A model generated the notes under the pieces. That model did not search any database. It was not told where the DNA came from and saw nothing but the letters and a program-made list of their open reading frames with translations. Position numbers and translations under genes: made by a program. Positions 26,394 to 37,634 of a DNA stretch of 47,719 bases are shown one piece after another (the first letter of the stretch is position 1; each line of letters opens with the position of its first letter). The stretch comes from an archaeon (GTDB taxonomy: Archaea; B1Sed10-29; WALL01; WAMD01), in contig JAJRYR010000063.1 in NCBI GenBank assembly GCA_024275655.1, positions 1 through 47,719 on the forward strand. Direction: 5' to 3'.

Positions 26394-27170
26394 ATGGCCA
26401 AGAAAAGAGGGTTGGTAAAACCATCGGAGGTAAGGAAAAAGATTGAAGAACTGTCCAGGAAACCTGCTCCACCAGAACCGCAATTTAAGGAAGCCGTGCA
26501 GGCCTTCACTGTTTCTAAAATGCTAAGGGTGCACAATGTACACATAATAGGCTCAGATGTCAGGATACCGCTGACTACTGGAGTAGTGAGTAGTTTGAAA
26601 GAGGTTGGTCGGAGATTGGACAAGATAACTGGCCAAAAGAGAAAGAAAAACAAGCCGAGAAAATCAGCAGAAATAGATGTGTGGGTAATGACAGACCTCC
26701 CAGAGGGCAGGATGCACCTCCTTCTAGAACTAAAGAACCTACCCAAGAATGAGAACGTCTCCACGTTATCCAAGTACTACAAGTATGGTGTGGAAGTTGT
26801 CAACCTTCTGAAAAAACACCCTTATCTTTTGGGAACAGCAGACACTAGGAGTTTCCCCATAGGTGGGCTGGGGAAGAAAGTCAGAGTCCCTGTGGAAAGA
26901 TGGAGGGAGGCGAATAAACTGATGTATGTCCTAGTGACGAACAGGTCACCAACTAAAAGGGAATGGGAAAGACTAGAAAGATTAAAACAGGAAACAGGGC
27001 AGCACATACTAGTGGTTAGGGATTATGAGCTAGGAAAGCTAATAAATTACTTGAGGAAAGGGAGACCGTCTGGAAGGTTTGCTGGTAAGACCCAGAAGAT
27101 AGTAGTGCATTCATTTACCCCAGAGGGTCCCTTGGACAAGTTCTTGAAGGATCAAAAAAATAAGAAGTAA
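26394..27170 (+). CDS. Possible PD-(D/E)XK-type protein, 258 aa
   Basis: Not recognised as a named family. Residues about 88-112 (KSAEIDVWVMTDLPEGRMHLLLELKNL) give D followed by E-x-K on two strands, the core arrangement of PD-(D/E)XK nucleases. Later YVLVTNRSPTKREWERL and HILVVRDYELGKLINYL add strand-helix units. Basic ends (MAKKRGLVKPSEVRKK; KDQKNKK) fit nucleic-acid binding. Nuclease function is inference and needs a structural search. The gene starts 17 bp after tRNA-Leu and its stop codon is one base from the 3' end of the convergent RNase P RNA. Confidence 0.6.
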   Translation: MAKKRGLVKPSEVRKKIEELSRKPAPPEPQFKEAVQAFTVSKMLRVHNVHIIGSDVRIPLTTGVVSSLKEVGRRLDKITGQKRKKNKPRKSAEIDVWVMTDLPEGRMHLLLELKNLPKNENVSTLSKYYKYGVEVVNLLKKHPYLLGTADTRSFPIGGLGKKVRVPVERWREANKLMYVLVTNRSPTKREWERLERLKQETGQHILVVRDYELGKLINYLRKGRPSGRFAGKTQKIVVHSFTPEGPLDKFLKDQKNKK

Positions 27171-27171
27171 A

Positions 27172-27504
27172 GGAGCAGTGGGCTGTAGTCTGCCTTCTGT
27201 ATTAAGGGGGCATTGGACTAAGCGGTCCAAGCCTTGCACCCGTTACCCCGCTCCTGGGCACGTTTCACCCTGGCTGGCTTCTCTCGGTGGGCTTCATTGA
27301 TATGAAACCAGCCAGGTGTCGTTTCTGCTCCCAGGGTCTGGTCTCCCAGGCTCAGCGGACCGCCAACTAACTGGCGGTGGGTGGGCAGAACTTCCTCACC
27401 AGAGGAGACACCTACGGTTTCTCCCTCTACCCTCTTCCCTTGGTTGTGGGGGTAGAGGGGACCCGTTGGTGGTCCCTCTGGCGAAGCCCCCTGCCCACTA
27501 CTCC
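27172..27504 (-). ncRNA. rnpB: RNase P RNA
   Basis: RNA subunit of RNase P, which matures tRNA 5' ends. The two ends pair perfectly as helix P1: GGAGTAGTGGGC at the 5' end with GCCCACTGCTCC at the 3' end (one G-U). The conserved CR-I region appears as GGTGAGGAAGTTCTGCCC and the 3' part of P4/CR-V as TACAGAAGGCAGACTACAG. GCAGAAACGACACC and GGGTGAAACGTGC match further conserved internal loops of archaeal RNase P RNAs. Length 333 nt is normal for type A archaeal RNA. No established gene overlaps; the ORF-track proteins here are spurious. Confidence 0.93.
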
Positions 27505-27525
27505 TATGAGTATTCTGCATGAACT

Positions 27526-27535
27526 AGTTATTAAT
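27526..27535 (-). promoter_or_regulatory. Probable TATA box of RNase P RNA
   Basis: On the minus strand attaataact is centred about 27 bp before the first nucleotide of helix P1, the correct archaeal distance. It lies in the 115-bp gap between the rRNA operon end and the RNase P RNA gene, suggesting independent transcription. Confidence 0.45.
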
Positions 27536-27582
27536 CCTTATTCTAGAGCTACCGCTAGGCCGGTAACAATCACAGAACTAGC

Positions 27583-27593
27583 AAAAAGAAAAA
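27583..27593 (-). terminator. T-rich terminator of the rRNA operon
   Basis: On the minus strand the sequence TTTTTCTTTTT occurs about 10 bp after the lower end of the 23S processing stem. Archaeal polymerase terminates at such oligo-T tracts, and no other candidate lies before the RNase P RNA promoter. Confidence 0.5.
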
Positions 27594-27619
27594 CCTGTGA
27601 AAGACCGCGTGCATTTAAG

Positions 27620-30657
<3,038 letters not shown>

Positions 30658-30735
30658 TTCCTCTGCACGCGGCCTTCATCAACATTAGGCCATCAGATTG
30701 GAACCCCGAGGATTCCAATCCTCATGTATAAAAAA

Positions 30736-30844
30736 TGGTGGACCCGCCGAGACGTTCTGGCATCTTTCCTAACAGGAAAGTGCCCTTCGAACTCGGGACC
30801 TCGCGCGTGCAAGGCGCGCGCTCTTCCAGCTGAGCTACGGGCCC
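30736..30844 (-). tRNA. tRNA-Ala (anticodon UGC) with 33-nt T-loop intron
   Basis: Spacer tRNA of the rRNA operon. Acceptor GGGCCCG/CGGGTCC, D-stem GCTC/GAGC, anticodon stem CGCGC/GCGCG with loop CTTGCAC (anticodon UGC), T-stem CCGAG/CTCGG, discriminator A and an encoded CCA. The T-loop is interrupted by 33 nt at 30753-30785; removing them gives the standard TTCGAAT loop. The insert is a BHB-type intron at position 59/60. No intron is in the anticodon loop. Unlike the Thr and Leu tRNA genes here, CCA is encoded. Confidence 0.93.
30753..30785 (-). other. tRNA-Ala intron at position 59/60 (T-loop)
   Basis: In RNA sense the intron is GGGCACTTTCC...AGAACG. Outer helix is the T-stem CCGAG/CTCGG. 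The central helix is TTC/GAA plus a G-A pair, the two 3-nt bulges are AAG and CGT, and the inner helix is GGCA/TGCC, capped by CTTTCC/GGAAAG. Symmetric cleavage after the second base of each bulge (AA^G, CG^T) excises exactly 33 nt and leaves TTCGAAT. Confidence 0.8.
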
Positions 30845-30853
30845 ACCACAAAA

Positions 30854-30890
30854 AGGCCTGCAAGCCCATTAGAGCCCCCAGTGGGAGCAA
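30854..30890 (-). other. 3' half of 16S processing stem with BHB
   Basis: Pairs with 32411-32452. Outer helix AGGCCTGCAAGCCC with its perfect complement; 3-nt bulge AAT on the 3' strand; 4-bp central helix AGAG/CTCT; 3-nt bulge TAC on the 5' strand; inner helix CCAGTGGGAG/CTCCCACTGG. A textbook bulge-helix-bulge for archaeal 16S precursor cleavage. Confidence 0.88.
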
Positions 30891-30895
30891 AGCAA

Positions 30896-32368
<1,473 letters not shown>

Positions 32369-32410
32369 TGCTGGCTATCCACGCACAACAGAGTACGCCG
32401 CAGAAATTAG

Positions 32411-32452
32411 CTTTTTACTCCCACTGGAGGAGTACTCTGGGCTTGCAGGCCT
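32411..32452 (-). other. 5' half of 16S processing stem with BHB
   Basis: Partner of 30854-30890, lying upstream of the 16S gene. It supplies the TAC bulge and AGAG strand of the bulge-helix-bulge. Confidence 0.88.
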
Positions 32453-32545
32453 CAATCAGATTTGAGCATCCATACTCAAATCTTCATCAGCGAAATTCTT
32501 TCTGGGCCAAACCGGCCCATCACAGAAGGTGATCGCTATACAACG
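32453..32545 (-). other. rRNA operon 5' leader with hairpins
   Basis: Part of the gap of about 330 bp between 16S and hsp20 (32369-32700). No protein gene is seen. It contains a perfect 9-bp hairpin, AGATTTGAG...CTCAAATCT (32459-32484), and a hairpin GGGCC-AAACC-GGCCC in plus-strand sense near 32508-32522. These are probably leader RNA structures upstream of the 16S processing stem. The rest of the gap holds the rRNA and hsp20 promoters. Confidence 0.55.
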
Positions 32546-32570
32546 AAGCGTAATAGTTTTACTTGAACGT

Positions 32571-32586
32571 ATTTATAAACCTTTCG
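32571..32586 (-). promoter_or_regulatory. rRNA operon promoter (BRE and TATA)
   Basis: On the minus strand the sequence CGAAAGGTTTATAAAT combines a BRE-like purine stretch with a strong TATA box. Initiation about 25 bp downstream (near 32545) would produce a leader of about 175 nt before 16S. Confidence 0.8.
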
Positions 32587-32660
32587 GTTTTTGAAAATCC
32601 CCAGATCCCCTTTATTCTGGGGTCCCTAGTCACCTAGGCATAAAAATTTTGAACTAGGAA

Positions 32661-32687
32661 GTATAAAAATGTTGACCAGTTTAAACT
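32661..32687 (+). promoter_or_regulatory. hsp20 promoter with palindromic operator candidate
   Basis: gtataaaaat at 32661 is a good TATA box. The perfect 10-bp palindrome agtttaaact at 32678-32687 lies at the expected transcription start, a position from which a heat-shock repressor could block initiation. A second AT-rich box (gcataaaaattt) is at 32638. Confidence 0.5.
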
Positions 32688-32700
32688 AGTGGTGGTGAAC

Positions 32701-33192
32701 ATGTTCGACGACGACTTTGACATATTCTTTGACAAAAAGAAGAGAAGAAGGTTCTTCTTTGACATATTTGATGAATTTGAGAGAATGGACAGACTGCTGG
32801 ATGAATTGTTTAAGCAAAGCATGAAAGACCTAGAAAAAATAAAACCAGGAAAATCTTACGTCTATGGCTTTTCCATAAAGATAGGGCCAGATGGGAAACC
32901 AATTATAGAAGAGTTTGGAAACTTCAGACCAGAAGAGAAGAAGCTAGAAGTTAGGGACGAGAGAGAACCGCTCACTGACGTTATAGACCATGGAAAGGAA
33001 GTAAGCGTGATAGCAGAGCTACCCGGAGTTGAAGAGAAGGAAATCAAAGTTAAAGTAAACAAAGGGAAATTGATTATAGACGTCCCAGGGAAGTACTACA
33101 AGGAGATAAAATTACCCAAAGTTGCTAGGAACAGCATGAAATGGAGATTCAAGAATGGCGTGCTGGAGATAAACATAAAAAAGGCAGAGTGA
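32701..33192 (+). CDS. hsp20: Small heat-shock protein (Hsp20/alpha-crystallin)
   Basis: ATP-independent holdase. The N-terminal 50 residues are rich in Phe, Asp and Arg (FDDDFDIFFDKKKRRRFFFDIF). The alpha-crystallin domain runs from about residue 85 (EPLTDVIDHGKEVSVIAELPGVEEKEIKVKVNKGKLIID) to the end (WRFKNGVLEINIKK), including the A-x-x-x-G-V-L-like element GVLEINI. The ORF track starts at a GTG within the ribosome site ggtggtga; ATG 32701 is preferred, giving 163 residues. No C-terminal I-x-I extension follows beyond INIKKAE. Confidence 0.95.
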   Translation: MFDDDFDIFFDKKKRRRFFFDIFDEFERMDRLLDELFKQSMKDLEKIKPGKSYVYGFSIKIGPDGKPIIEEFGNFRPEEKKLEVRDEREPLTDVIDHGKEVSVIAELPGVEEKEIKVKVNKGKLIIDVPGKYYKEIKLPKVARNSMKWRFKNGVLEINIKKAE

Positions 33193-33196
33193 GCAC

Positions 33197-33850
33197 ATGC
33201 CTTGCAAGAGTGAGCTTATCAGGAAGATCGAGAACATAGTTAAGGATAAAATGTCTGGTCTTCCTCCCTCCCACAATTTCTCGCATGTGGACAGGGTCAG
33301 AAGGCTGGCATTGGAACTTGGCAAGGAATTGAACGCGGACCTAGAGGTTCTTGAATTGGCTAGTTTACTTCACGATATTGGATTGAAGGGTGAGTTATTA
33401 GGAGAGGGTGATCACGCCACAATCTCAGCTAGAATTGCCAGGGAACTGCTTGCTGGGAAAATTGATGGAGACAAGCTAGAGAAGATTTTAGATGCAATTG
33501 AAAATCATAGATATTCATCTGGAAGAAGGCCCAAATACCTCGAGGGATTGATTCTACAGGACGCAGATAGATTGGATGCCCTAGGGGCAGTGGGCATTGC
33601 AAGAGTATTTACCAGTGCAAAGGCAAACACTAGGGAATTTTACAATCCAGAGGATCCATTTTGGGAAACTAATAGAAAGCTGGACGATAAAGAATTTGCT
33701 TTGGATCACTTCTACACAAAATTGTTAAAGCTAGAAGAAATCATGAACACAGAGCCAGGAAGAAAAGAAGCAAAGAGGAGAACAAAATTCATGATACATT
33801 TCTTGGATGAGTTGAAGAGAGAGGTGATGGGATGGAATTCCAACAGGTAA
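33197..33850 (+). CDS. HD-domain phosphohydrolase
   Basis: HD-superfamily metal-dependent hydrolase of about 217 residues, related to the YedJ-like group. Ligands are visible as SHNFSHVDRVRRLAL (first His), LASLLHDIG (HD pair near residue 58) and LQDADRLDALGAVGIAR (final Asp near 120). ENHRYSSGRRP supplies the usual Ser-rich loop. Probable substrates are nucleotides or other phosphate esters, but none can be named. It begins 4 bp after the hsp20 stop and its end overlaps the nitroreductase start by 19 bp, so hsp20, HD, nitroreductase and nth seem to form one operon. Confidence 0.88.
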   Translation: MPCKSELIRKIENIVKDKMSGLPPSHNFSHVDRVRRLALELGKELNADLEVLELASLLHDIGLKGELLGEGDHATISARIARELLAGKIDGDKLEKILDAIENHRYSSGRRPKYLEGLILQDADRLDALGAVGIARVFTSAKANTREFYNPEDPFWETNRKLDDKEFALDHFYTKLLKLEEIMNTEPGRKEAKRRTKFMIHFLDELKREVMGWNSNR

Positions 33851-34329
33851 TTGAAGGAAGGAGGAGCATACGAAAATTTGAGGATAAAGAAGTAGAGGAT
33901 AACAAAATCAAAAGAATAGTTGAAAATGTGATGTGGACCCCCTCAGCCCATAACAACCAGGAATGGGAGATATTCGTCGTTAAAGATGACGAGATAAAAA
34001 GGAAACTGGCTAAAGCCGCGTTGCACCAGGATTTCGTTGAACATGCTCCAGTCGTATTTGTGGTGTGTGGGGACAAAAATAGATGCAGGGAGAATGAAAT
34101 GCATTATTTGTTCATGGACATTGGAATGGTGTGCTACAACATTTGTTTAACTGCTTATGACCTAGGTCTTGGAAGTTGCATTGTAGGGGCGTTTTACCCC
34201 GGGGAAGTATCTGAGATTCTAGATCTCCCCGAAAACTTGATTCCCTTATCTTTAGTACCAGTGGGTTATCCAGCAGAAGATCCTAAGCCACCTAGGAGGA
34301 GAACGGACTATGTCCACTGGATCAAATAA
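33832..34329 (+). CDS. Nitroreductase-family flavoprotein
   Basis: FMN-dependent NAD(P)H oxidoreductase of 165 residues. MEFQQVIEGRRSIRKFEDKEV is the family start with the FMN-binding RRSIR; TPSAHNNQEWEIFVV follows; CYNICLTAYDLGLGSCIVGAF and LVPVGYPAEDPKPPRR near the end complete the fold. A strong ribosome site (gaggtgatggg) precedes the ATG inside the HD gene. The substrate may be a quinone, nitro compound or protein-bound flavin partner. Overlaps nth by 20 bp. Confidence 0.92.
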   Translation: MEFQQVIEGRRSIRKFEDKEVEDNKIKRIVENVMWTPSAHNNQEWEIFVVKDDEIKRKLAKAALHQDFVEHAPVVFVVCGDKNRCRENEMHYLFMDIGMVCYNICLTAYDLGLGSCIVGAFYPGEVSEILDLPENLIPLSLVPVGYPAEDPKPPRRRTDYVHWIK

Positions 34330-34963
34330 GGCAGTAAAAATCTTCAAAAAGTTGAGGAGGTACTTCAAAGAACAGGATATGTACGTTCCAAGCTTGGGGG
34401 AGCCTTTCAGAGTCCTAATTGCCACAGTTATCTCTGCCAGGACCAAGGATGAAGTCACCGAAGAGGCGTCCAGAAAATTGTTCAAAAAATTCCCAACCCC
34501 CCGGGCACTGGCAAGTGCCGATCCGAAGGAAGTTGCGAAGTTGATATATCCTGCGGGATTTTACAAAACCAAAGCAAAGAGGCTAGTGGAAATCGCCAGG
34601 ATAATCGTTGAAGAGTATGATGGAAAGGTACCAAGCTCTCCAAAGGCTTTGATGAAACTTCCAGGCGTTGGAAGAAAAACGGCAAATATAGTCTTGGCTT
34701 ATGCTTTTGGTATTCCTGCAGTTCCAGTAGACACGCATGTGCACAGAATATCAAATAGGCTTGGGCTGGTGAAAACAAAAACGCCCGAAGAAACCGAGAA
34801 GGAGTTAAAGAGAATCCTTCCAAAAAGATACTGGATAGATATAAACTGGATGCTGGTAAAGTTTGGGCAGACTATCTGCCGTCCAGTTAATCCAAAATGT
34901 AATGAGTGCCCACTCTATGATTTGTGTGAGTATTCAAGCAATAAACAAAGCGGTAAACGTTAA
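34310..34963 (+). CDS. nth: Endonuclease III (DNA glycosylase/AP lyase)
   Basis: Base-excision-repair glycosylase for oxidised pyrimidines. The helix-hairpin-helix LPGVGRKTANIV contains the catalytic Lys. The catalytic Asp is in AVPVDTHVHRISNRLGL. The C-terminal [4Fe-4S] loop CRPVNPKCNECPLYDLC has the standard C-x6-C-x2-C-x5-C spacing. Length 217 is typical. Translation begins within the nitroreductase gene (ribosome site aggagga). The end overlaps the kinase-like gene by 4 bp on the opposite strand. Confidence 0.96.
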   Translation: MSTGSNKAVKIFKKLRRYFKEQDMYVPSLGEPFRVLIATVISARTKDEVTEEASRKLFKKFPTPRALASADPKEVAKLIYPAGFYKTKAKRLVEIARIIVEEYDGKVPSSPKALMKLPGVGRKTANIVLAYAFGIPAVPVDTHVHRISNRLGLVKTKTPEETEKELKRILPKRYWIDINWMLVKFGQTICRPVNPKCNECPLYDLCEYSSNKQSGKR

Positions 34964-35946
34964 ATCATCCCTAACCTCTTCAAGAAGGCCTCCACTCTAT
35001 CCAGCCTGGTTTCCAGTTGTCTAGCAAATGCTTCACCAGCGTACTTCGTGGCGTGGTTTAGAAATACTTTTCGTATCTGCTTCAGTATGCTTTTATCCAT
35101 CACTATTCTACCCGCCTCTAGGTACAGTGCTGCTGCGGACATCAACACGTGTTCATGAGCCTTGTTTGGGTCCAATATCACGGAGTTTGGCTCAAAATCA
35201 ATGTATCTAACTCTCCCCTTCTCGTCTACGGTCCAGTTTGCTGGGTGGGCATCCAATCCAACACCGTATTTGTTGTAGGCTTTAAATGTGGTTTTCAGGA
35301 TATCTGACAGCTGGTTTTTTAATGTCTTGAACCTCTTTTTTTCCGGTTTCCATCTTGTTTTCCAGTACTCGTAGAACGTCTCCCCACCGTACCTGTATTC
35401 CTCAACTATACCTATGTCAGGATGAACCTCGGCCCTCTTTTTCTCCACAACTGGAACCTTTGCTTCCCTCACTTTTTCCCAAAGGGCAGTGTTAAGCCTA
35501 TCTAGAAATCTCAATTCGTTCCTAACTAGTTCTGCCAATCTCCTGTTGAAGAATTTTATCTCCTCTTTTTTCCACTTTCCGTGTGGTCTCACTGCCAGGC
35601 CAGTGTCTGGAGATAGTATCAACTTGTAGTTACCCGGTAATCTGCCAAATTGCTTTTTGAATTCTTCTTCTATTTTCCTTAATCTGGCAGTGCTCCTGTG
35701 AGGGACTTCCTTTTCTAGCTCAAGTAGTATCTTCAGTCTTTCTAGATATGACAGACCTTCTCTCCCTGACTTATCATAAAAATAGATCTCAGGTTTCAGA
35801 TACTTTAGAACGGTATGGTCCCTCTTTGCTGTTAAGTAGAAACTCCCCTCACCAATTATTGGAAGGTTCCCAAACTTGTTGGCAAATTTTGTGCTTATCC
35901 TGTTGATGGCTTTTCTTAGCTTAGTTCCCCTCAATCCCACGCTCAT
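34960..35946 (-). CDS. Kinase-like (APH/protein-kinase fold) protein
   Basis: About 328 residues. The C-terminal third holds a kinase-type catalytic motif: NKYGVGLDAHPANWTVDEKGRVRYIDFEPNSVILDPN (D-x-H-x-x-N, then I-D-F-E for the metal-binding Asp). An N-lobe may lie at FGNLPIIGEGSFYLTAKRDHTVLKYLKPE, which has a glycine-containing loop and a Lys strand. Substrate unknown: small-molecule or protein kinase are both possible. The ORF track begins 21 codons earlier, but that extension contains the TATA-like gtttataact placed about 25 bp before ATG 35946, so the shorter start with a leaderless transcript is preferred. Confidence 0.72.
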   Translation of the reverse strand: MSVGLRGTKLRKAINRISTKFANKFGNLPIIGEGSFYLTAKRDHTVLKYLKPEIYFYDKSGREGLSYLERLKILLELEKEVPHRSTARLRKIEEEFKKQFGRLPGNYKLILSPDTGLAVRPHGKWKKEEIKFFNRRLAELVRNELRFLDRLNTALWEKVREAKVPVVEKKRAEVHPDIGIVEEYRYGGETFYEYWKTRWKPEKKRFKTLKNQLSDILKTTFKAYNKYGVGLDAHPANWTVDEKGRVRYIDFEPNSVILDPNKAHEHVLMSAAALYLEAGRIVMDKSILKQIRKVFLNHATKYAGEAFARQLETRLDRVEAFLKRLGMI

Positions 35947-36053
35947 AATTAAAGTTACAATGGCTTGAGTTATAAACATTGTCGCCCCATTAACCTTTAC
36001 CACAGACAAAAACAGGCGATACGGATTTATTCCAGTTTGGTGCTTATACTAGT

Positions 36054-36374
36054 ATGCCAGTGCTGGATCCAACCAGCTTGAAAAAGCTGGAGTGGATTGC
36101 CGTTGAGAGGGTGTTTCTGTCAACTCCTTCTTCCCTGAGGGGCAAGGATTTGTCCAACCCCATGCTAGCTGGACACCTAGAAATTTACTTTCCTTCCGAG
36201 GAGAGCTTGAAGTTCGTGGATAGGAAAGCAAAGAAGCTGGGAATAAAGCTGAGAAAGTCTGAAGTGGAATGTCTAGCCCTGGCATTGGAGATGGAAGAGG
36301 AGATATGGACTGATGTTGAGAGGGTTAGAAGGGTGGCAGAGGAACTGGGAATAAAATGGAGGTCAGGACTATGA
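36054..36374 (+). CDS. Small PIN-like domain protein
   Basis: 106 residues. The second half (KLRKSEVECLALALEMEEEIWTDVERVRRVAEELGIKW) matches the end of PIN/DUF3368-type RNases, with Glu in SEVE and Asp in WTDVE as acidic ligands. The start MPVLDPTSL could give the first Asp. It is shorter than normal PIN domains (about 130), so the acidic site may be incomplete and an adaptor role is possible. No antitoxin-like gene precedes it. The stop overlaps the ATG of the next gene. Confidence 0.6.
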   Translation: MPVLDPTSLKKLEWIAVERVFLSTPSSLRGKDLSNPMLAGHLEIYFPSEESLKFVDRKAKKLGIKLRKSEVECLALALEMEEEIWTDVERVRRVAEELGIKWRSGL

Positions 36375-36613
36375 TGAGAACAGACTGGGGTCCCCTGTTA
36401 GTGTACTACATTGTAAGCTTCATAATTAGTGTGGCACTTCAAATTATTGATCCAGTGCTGATCAAAGCATGGTTGGGGGCTAACTTGGTGTTTCTTGGGT
36501 TCATTGTTTGGATGGAAAGGCCATTCATTCCACTGGTTAGAAAAAACCACTATCTAGCGATCCTCGTTTCAACGCTGTCAATCTTTCTAGGTCTGGTTCT
36601 GGTGGTCAAATGA
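36371..36613 (+). CDS. Small membrane protein, three predicted helices
   Basis: 80 residues with spans at about 8-27 (LLVYYIVSFIISVALQI), 32-50 (AWLGANLVFLGFIVWM) and 60-78 (YLAILVSTLSIFLGLVLVV). No family recognised. The ORF track starts at 36356, but ggaggtcagg in that extension is the ribosome site for ATG 36371, which overlaps the PIN-like stop as ATGA. Its own stop overlaps the DUF72 start in the same way, so the three genes are tightly coupled. Confidence 0.6.
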   Translation: MMRTDWGPLLVYYIVSFIISVALQIIDPVLIKAWLGANLVFLGFIVWMERPFIPLVRKNHYLAILVSTLSIFLGLVLVVK

Positions 36614-37329
36614 TAAAAGTTGGAACATGCGGGTGGTCCGGTTTCCCTGCCTCAAACCTTTTTGGCAAGGAATGGAAAGGGAAGTTCAAGAGCAAACTCC
36701 AAGCATACGCCTCAGTGTTCAAAGTAGTTGAAGTAAACAGCACGTTCTACAAAGTGCCCAGGGAGGCAACCGCCAGGAGATGGTTAGAAGAAGCCAGAGA
36801 AGTAAACAGCGAGTTTGAGTTCACTCTAAAGGCCAATCAAACAATTACCCACAGGGACAGGTTCAAAACCGAAGAAAGCACGAAGTCCTGGGAGGAAACA
36901 GTGAATATTGCCAGGGCCCTGGACGCGAAGATCATTCTCTTACAGACCCCTGCATCCTTCAAACCCAGTAGGGAAAACACAGAAAATCTAGAATCCTTTC
37001 TAAGGGAAGCAACAAAGAGCTGGAAGGGAAAGATTGCCTGGGAACCAAGGGGAAACTGGCTGAAAGAAGATAACAGAAGGTTACTGAAATCAATTTGTAA
37101 AAGGTTCAAGTTGATCCACTGTGTGGACCCTTTCAGAAATGAATCTGTAACTCCTGGAGAGATCTACTGGAGATTGCACGGTTTGGGAAAACCCCGCATG
37201 TACAATTACAAGTTCAGCGATGAAGAATTGAAATGGCTAACAAAGAAATCAAAAGGGAAAAAAGGTTACATATTCTTCAACAACATCTGGATGGGAGAAG
37301 ATGCATTACGATATCTTGATCTTCTTTAG
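36610..37329 (+). CDS. DUF72 family protein
   Basis: TIM-barrel-like DUF72 protein of 239 residues. Recognised by the opening VGTCGWSGFPASNLFGKEWKGKF, VVEVNSTFYKVPREATARRWLEEA, FEFTLKANQTITHRDRF and the late WRLHGLGKPRMYNYKFSDEEL. The biochemical role of the family is not established, although its barrel suggests a sugar- or nucleotide-acting enzyme. Start ATG 36610 overlaps the preceding stop. The end overlaps the convergent small basic gene by 24 bp. Confidence 0.9.
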   Translation: MIKVGTCGWSGFPASNLFGKEWKGKFKSKLQAYASVFKVVEVNSTFYKVPREATARRWLEEAREVNSEFEFTLKANQTITHRDRFKTEESTKSWEETVNIARALDAKIILLQTPASFKPSRENTENLESFLREATKSWKGKIAWEPRGNWLKEDNRRLLKSICKRFKLIHCVDPFRNESVTPGEIYWRLHGLGKPRMYNYKFSDEELKWLTKKSKGKKGYIFFNNIWMGEDALRYLDLL

Positions 37330-37590
37330 TTTCTCTAATACTCCAGGATACTTTCTCAGATTCTTGGCAAAACTTTGTAATCTCTCTATGTCCTCTTCAC
37401 TTAGTGTTCCCGCATCCCTCTTTTTCTTTCCGAGAATCAATAGTTTTTTCAATGCCCTTATATCACCCTTAGATGCCAAAACAGCAAGCTTGCCTAACTC
37501 CGCATCTTTCCATGGGCTTTGCACCTTGGCAACCTTTTCTTTCTTTTCCTTCTTTCCCCTAACTTTGCTGGCTTTTTTCAACAAACCCAT
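37306..37590 (-). CDS. Small basic hypothetical protein, 94 aa
   Basis: No family recognised. Begins with a Lys-rich stretch (MGLLKKASKVRGKKEKKEKVAK) and continues as helical repeats (GKLAVLASKGDIRALKKLLILGKKK; LSEEDIERLQSFAKNLRKYPGVL). The helical pair GDIRALKKLL resembles an ankyrin- or HEAT-like unit but only one copy is present. ATG 37590 lies about 27 bp from the TATA-like ttttaaatcc, suggesting a leaderless transcript. Overlaps the 3' end of the DUF72 gene. Confidence 0.5.
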   Translation of the reverse strand: MGLLKKASKVRGKKEKKEKVAKVQSPWKDAELGKLAVLASKGDIRALKKLLILGKKKRDAGTLSEEDIERLQSFAKNLRKYPGVLEKLKKIKIS

Positions 37591-37634
37591 AAAGTAAACT
37601 AAGAAGTGCAGGATTTAAAATGTTTTTGCCAGTG

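Noticed and set aside
30753-30796. Alternative BHB for the tRNA-Ala intron using GTTC/GAAC as the central helix (bulges GAA and GTC)
   Set aside because: Symmetric cleavage of that fold would leave a 5-nt T-loop. The fold using the T-stem as outer helix gives the proper 7-nt loop.
30739-30844. tRNA-Ala as a pseudogene because of its long T-loop
   Set aside because: All stems are perfect, the CCA is encoded and removal of a BHB insert restores a standard T-loop.
32459-32500. Possible C/D box sRNA in the rRNA leader (CTGATGA...CTGA on the minus strand)
   Set aside because: The boxes are only 24 nt apart and flank a perfect 9-bp hairpin, and the C box lacks the purine. More likely a leader hairpin.
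36054-36374. PIN-like gene as part of a toxin-antitoxin pair
   Set aside because: No antitoxin-like gene is adjacent; neighbours are a small membrane protein and DUF72.
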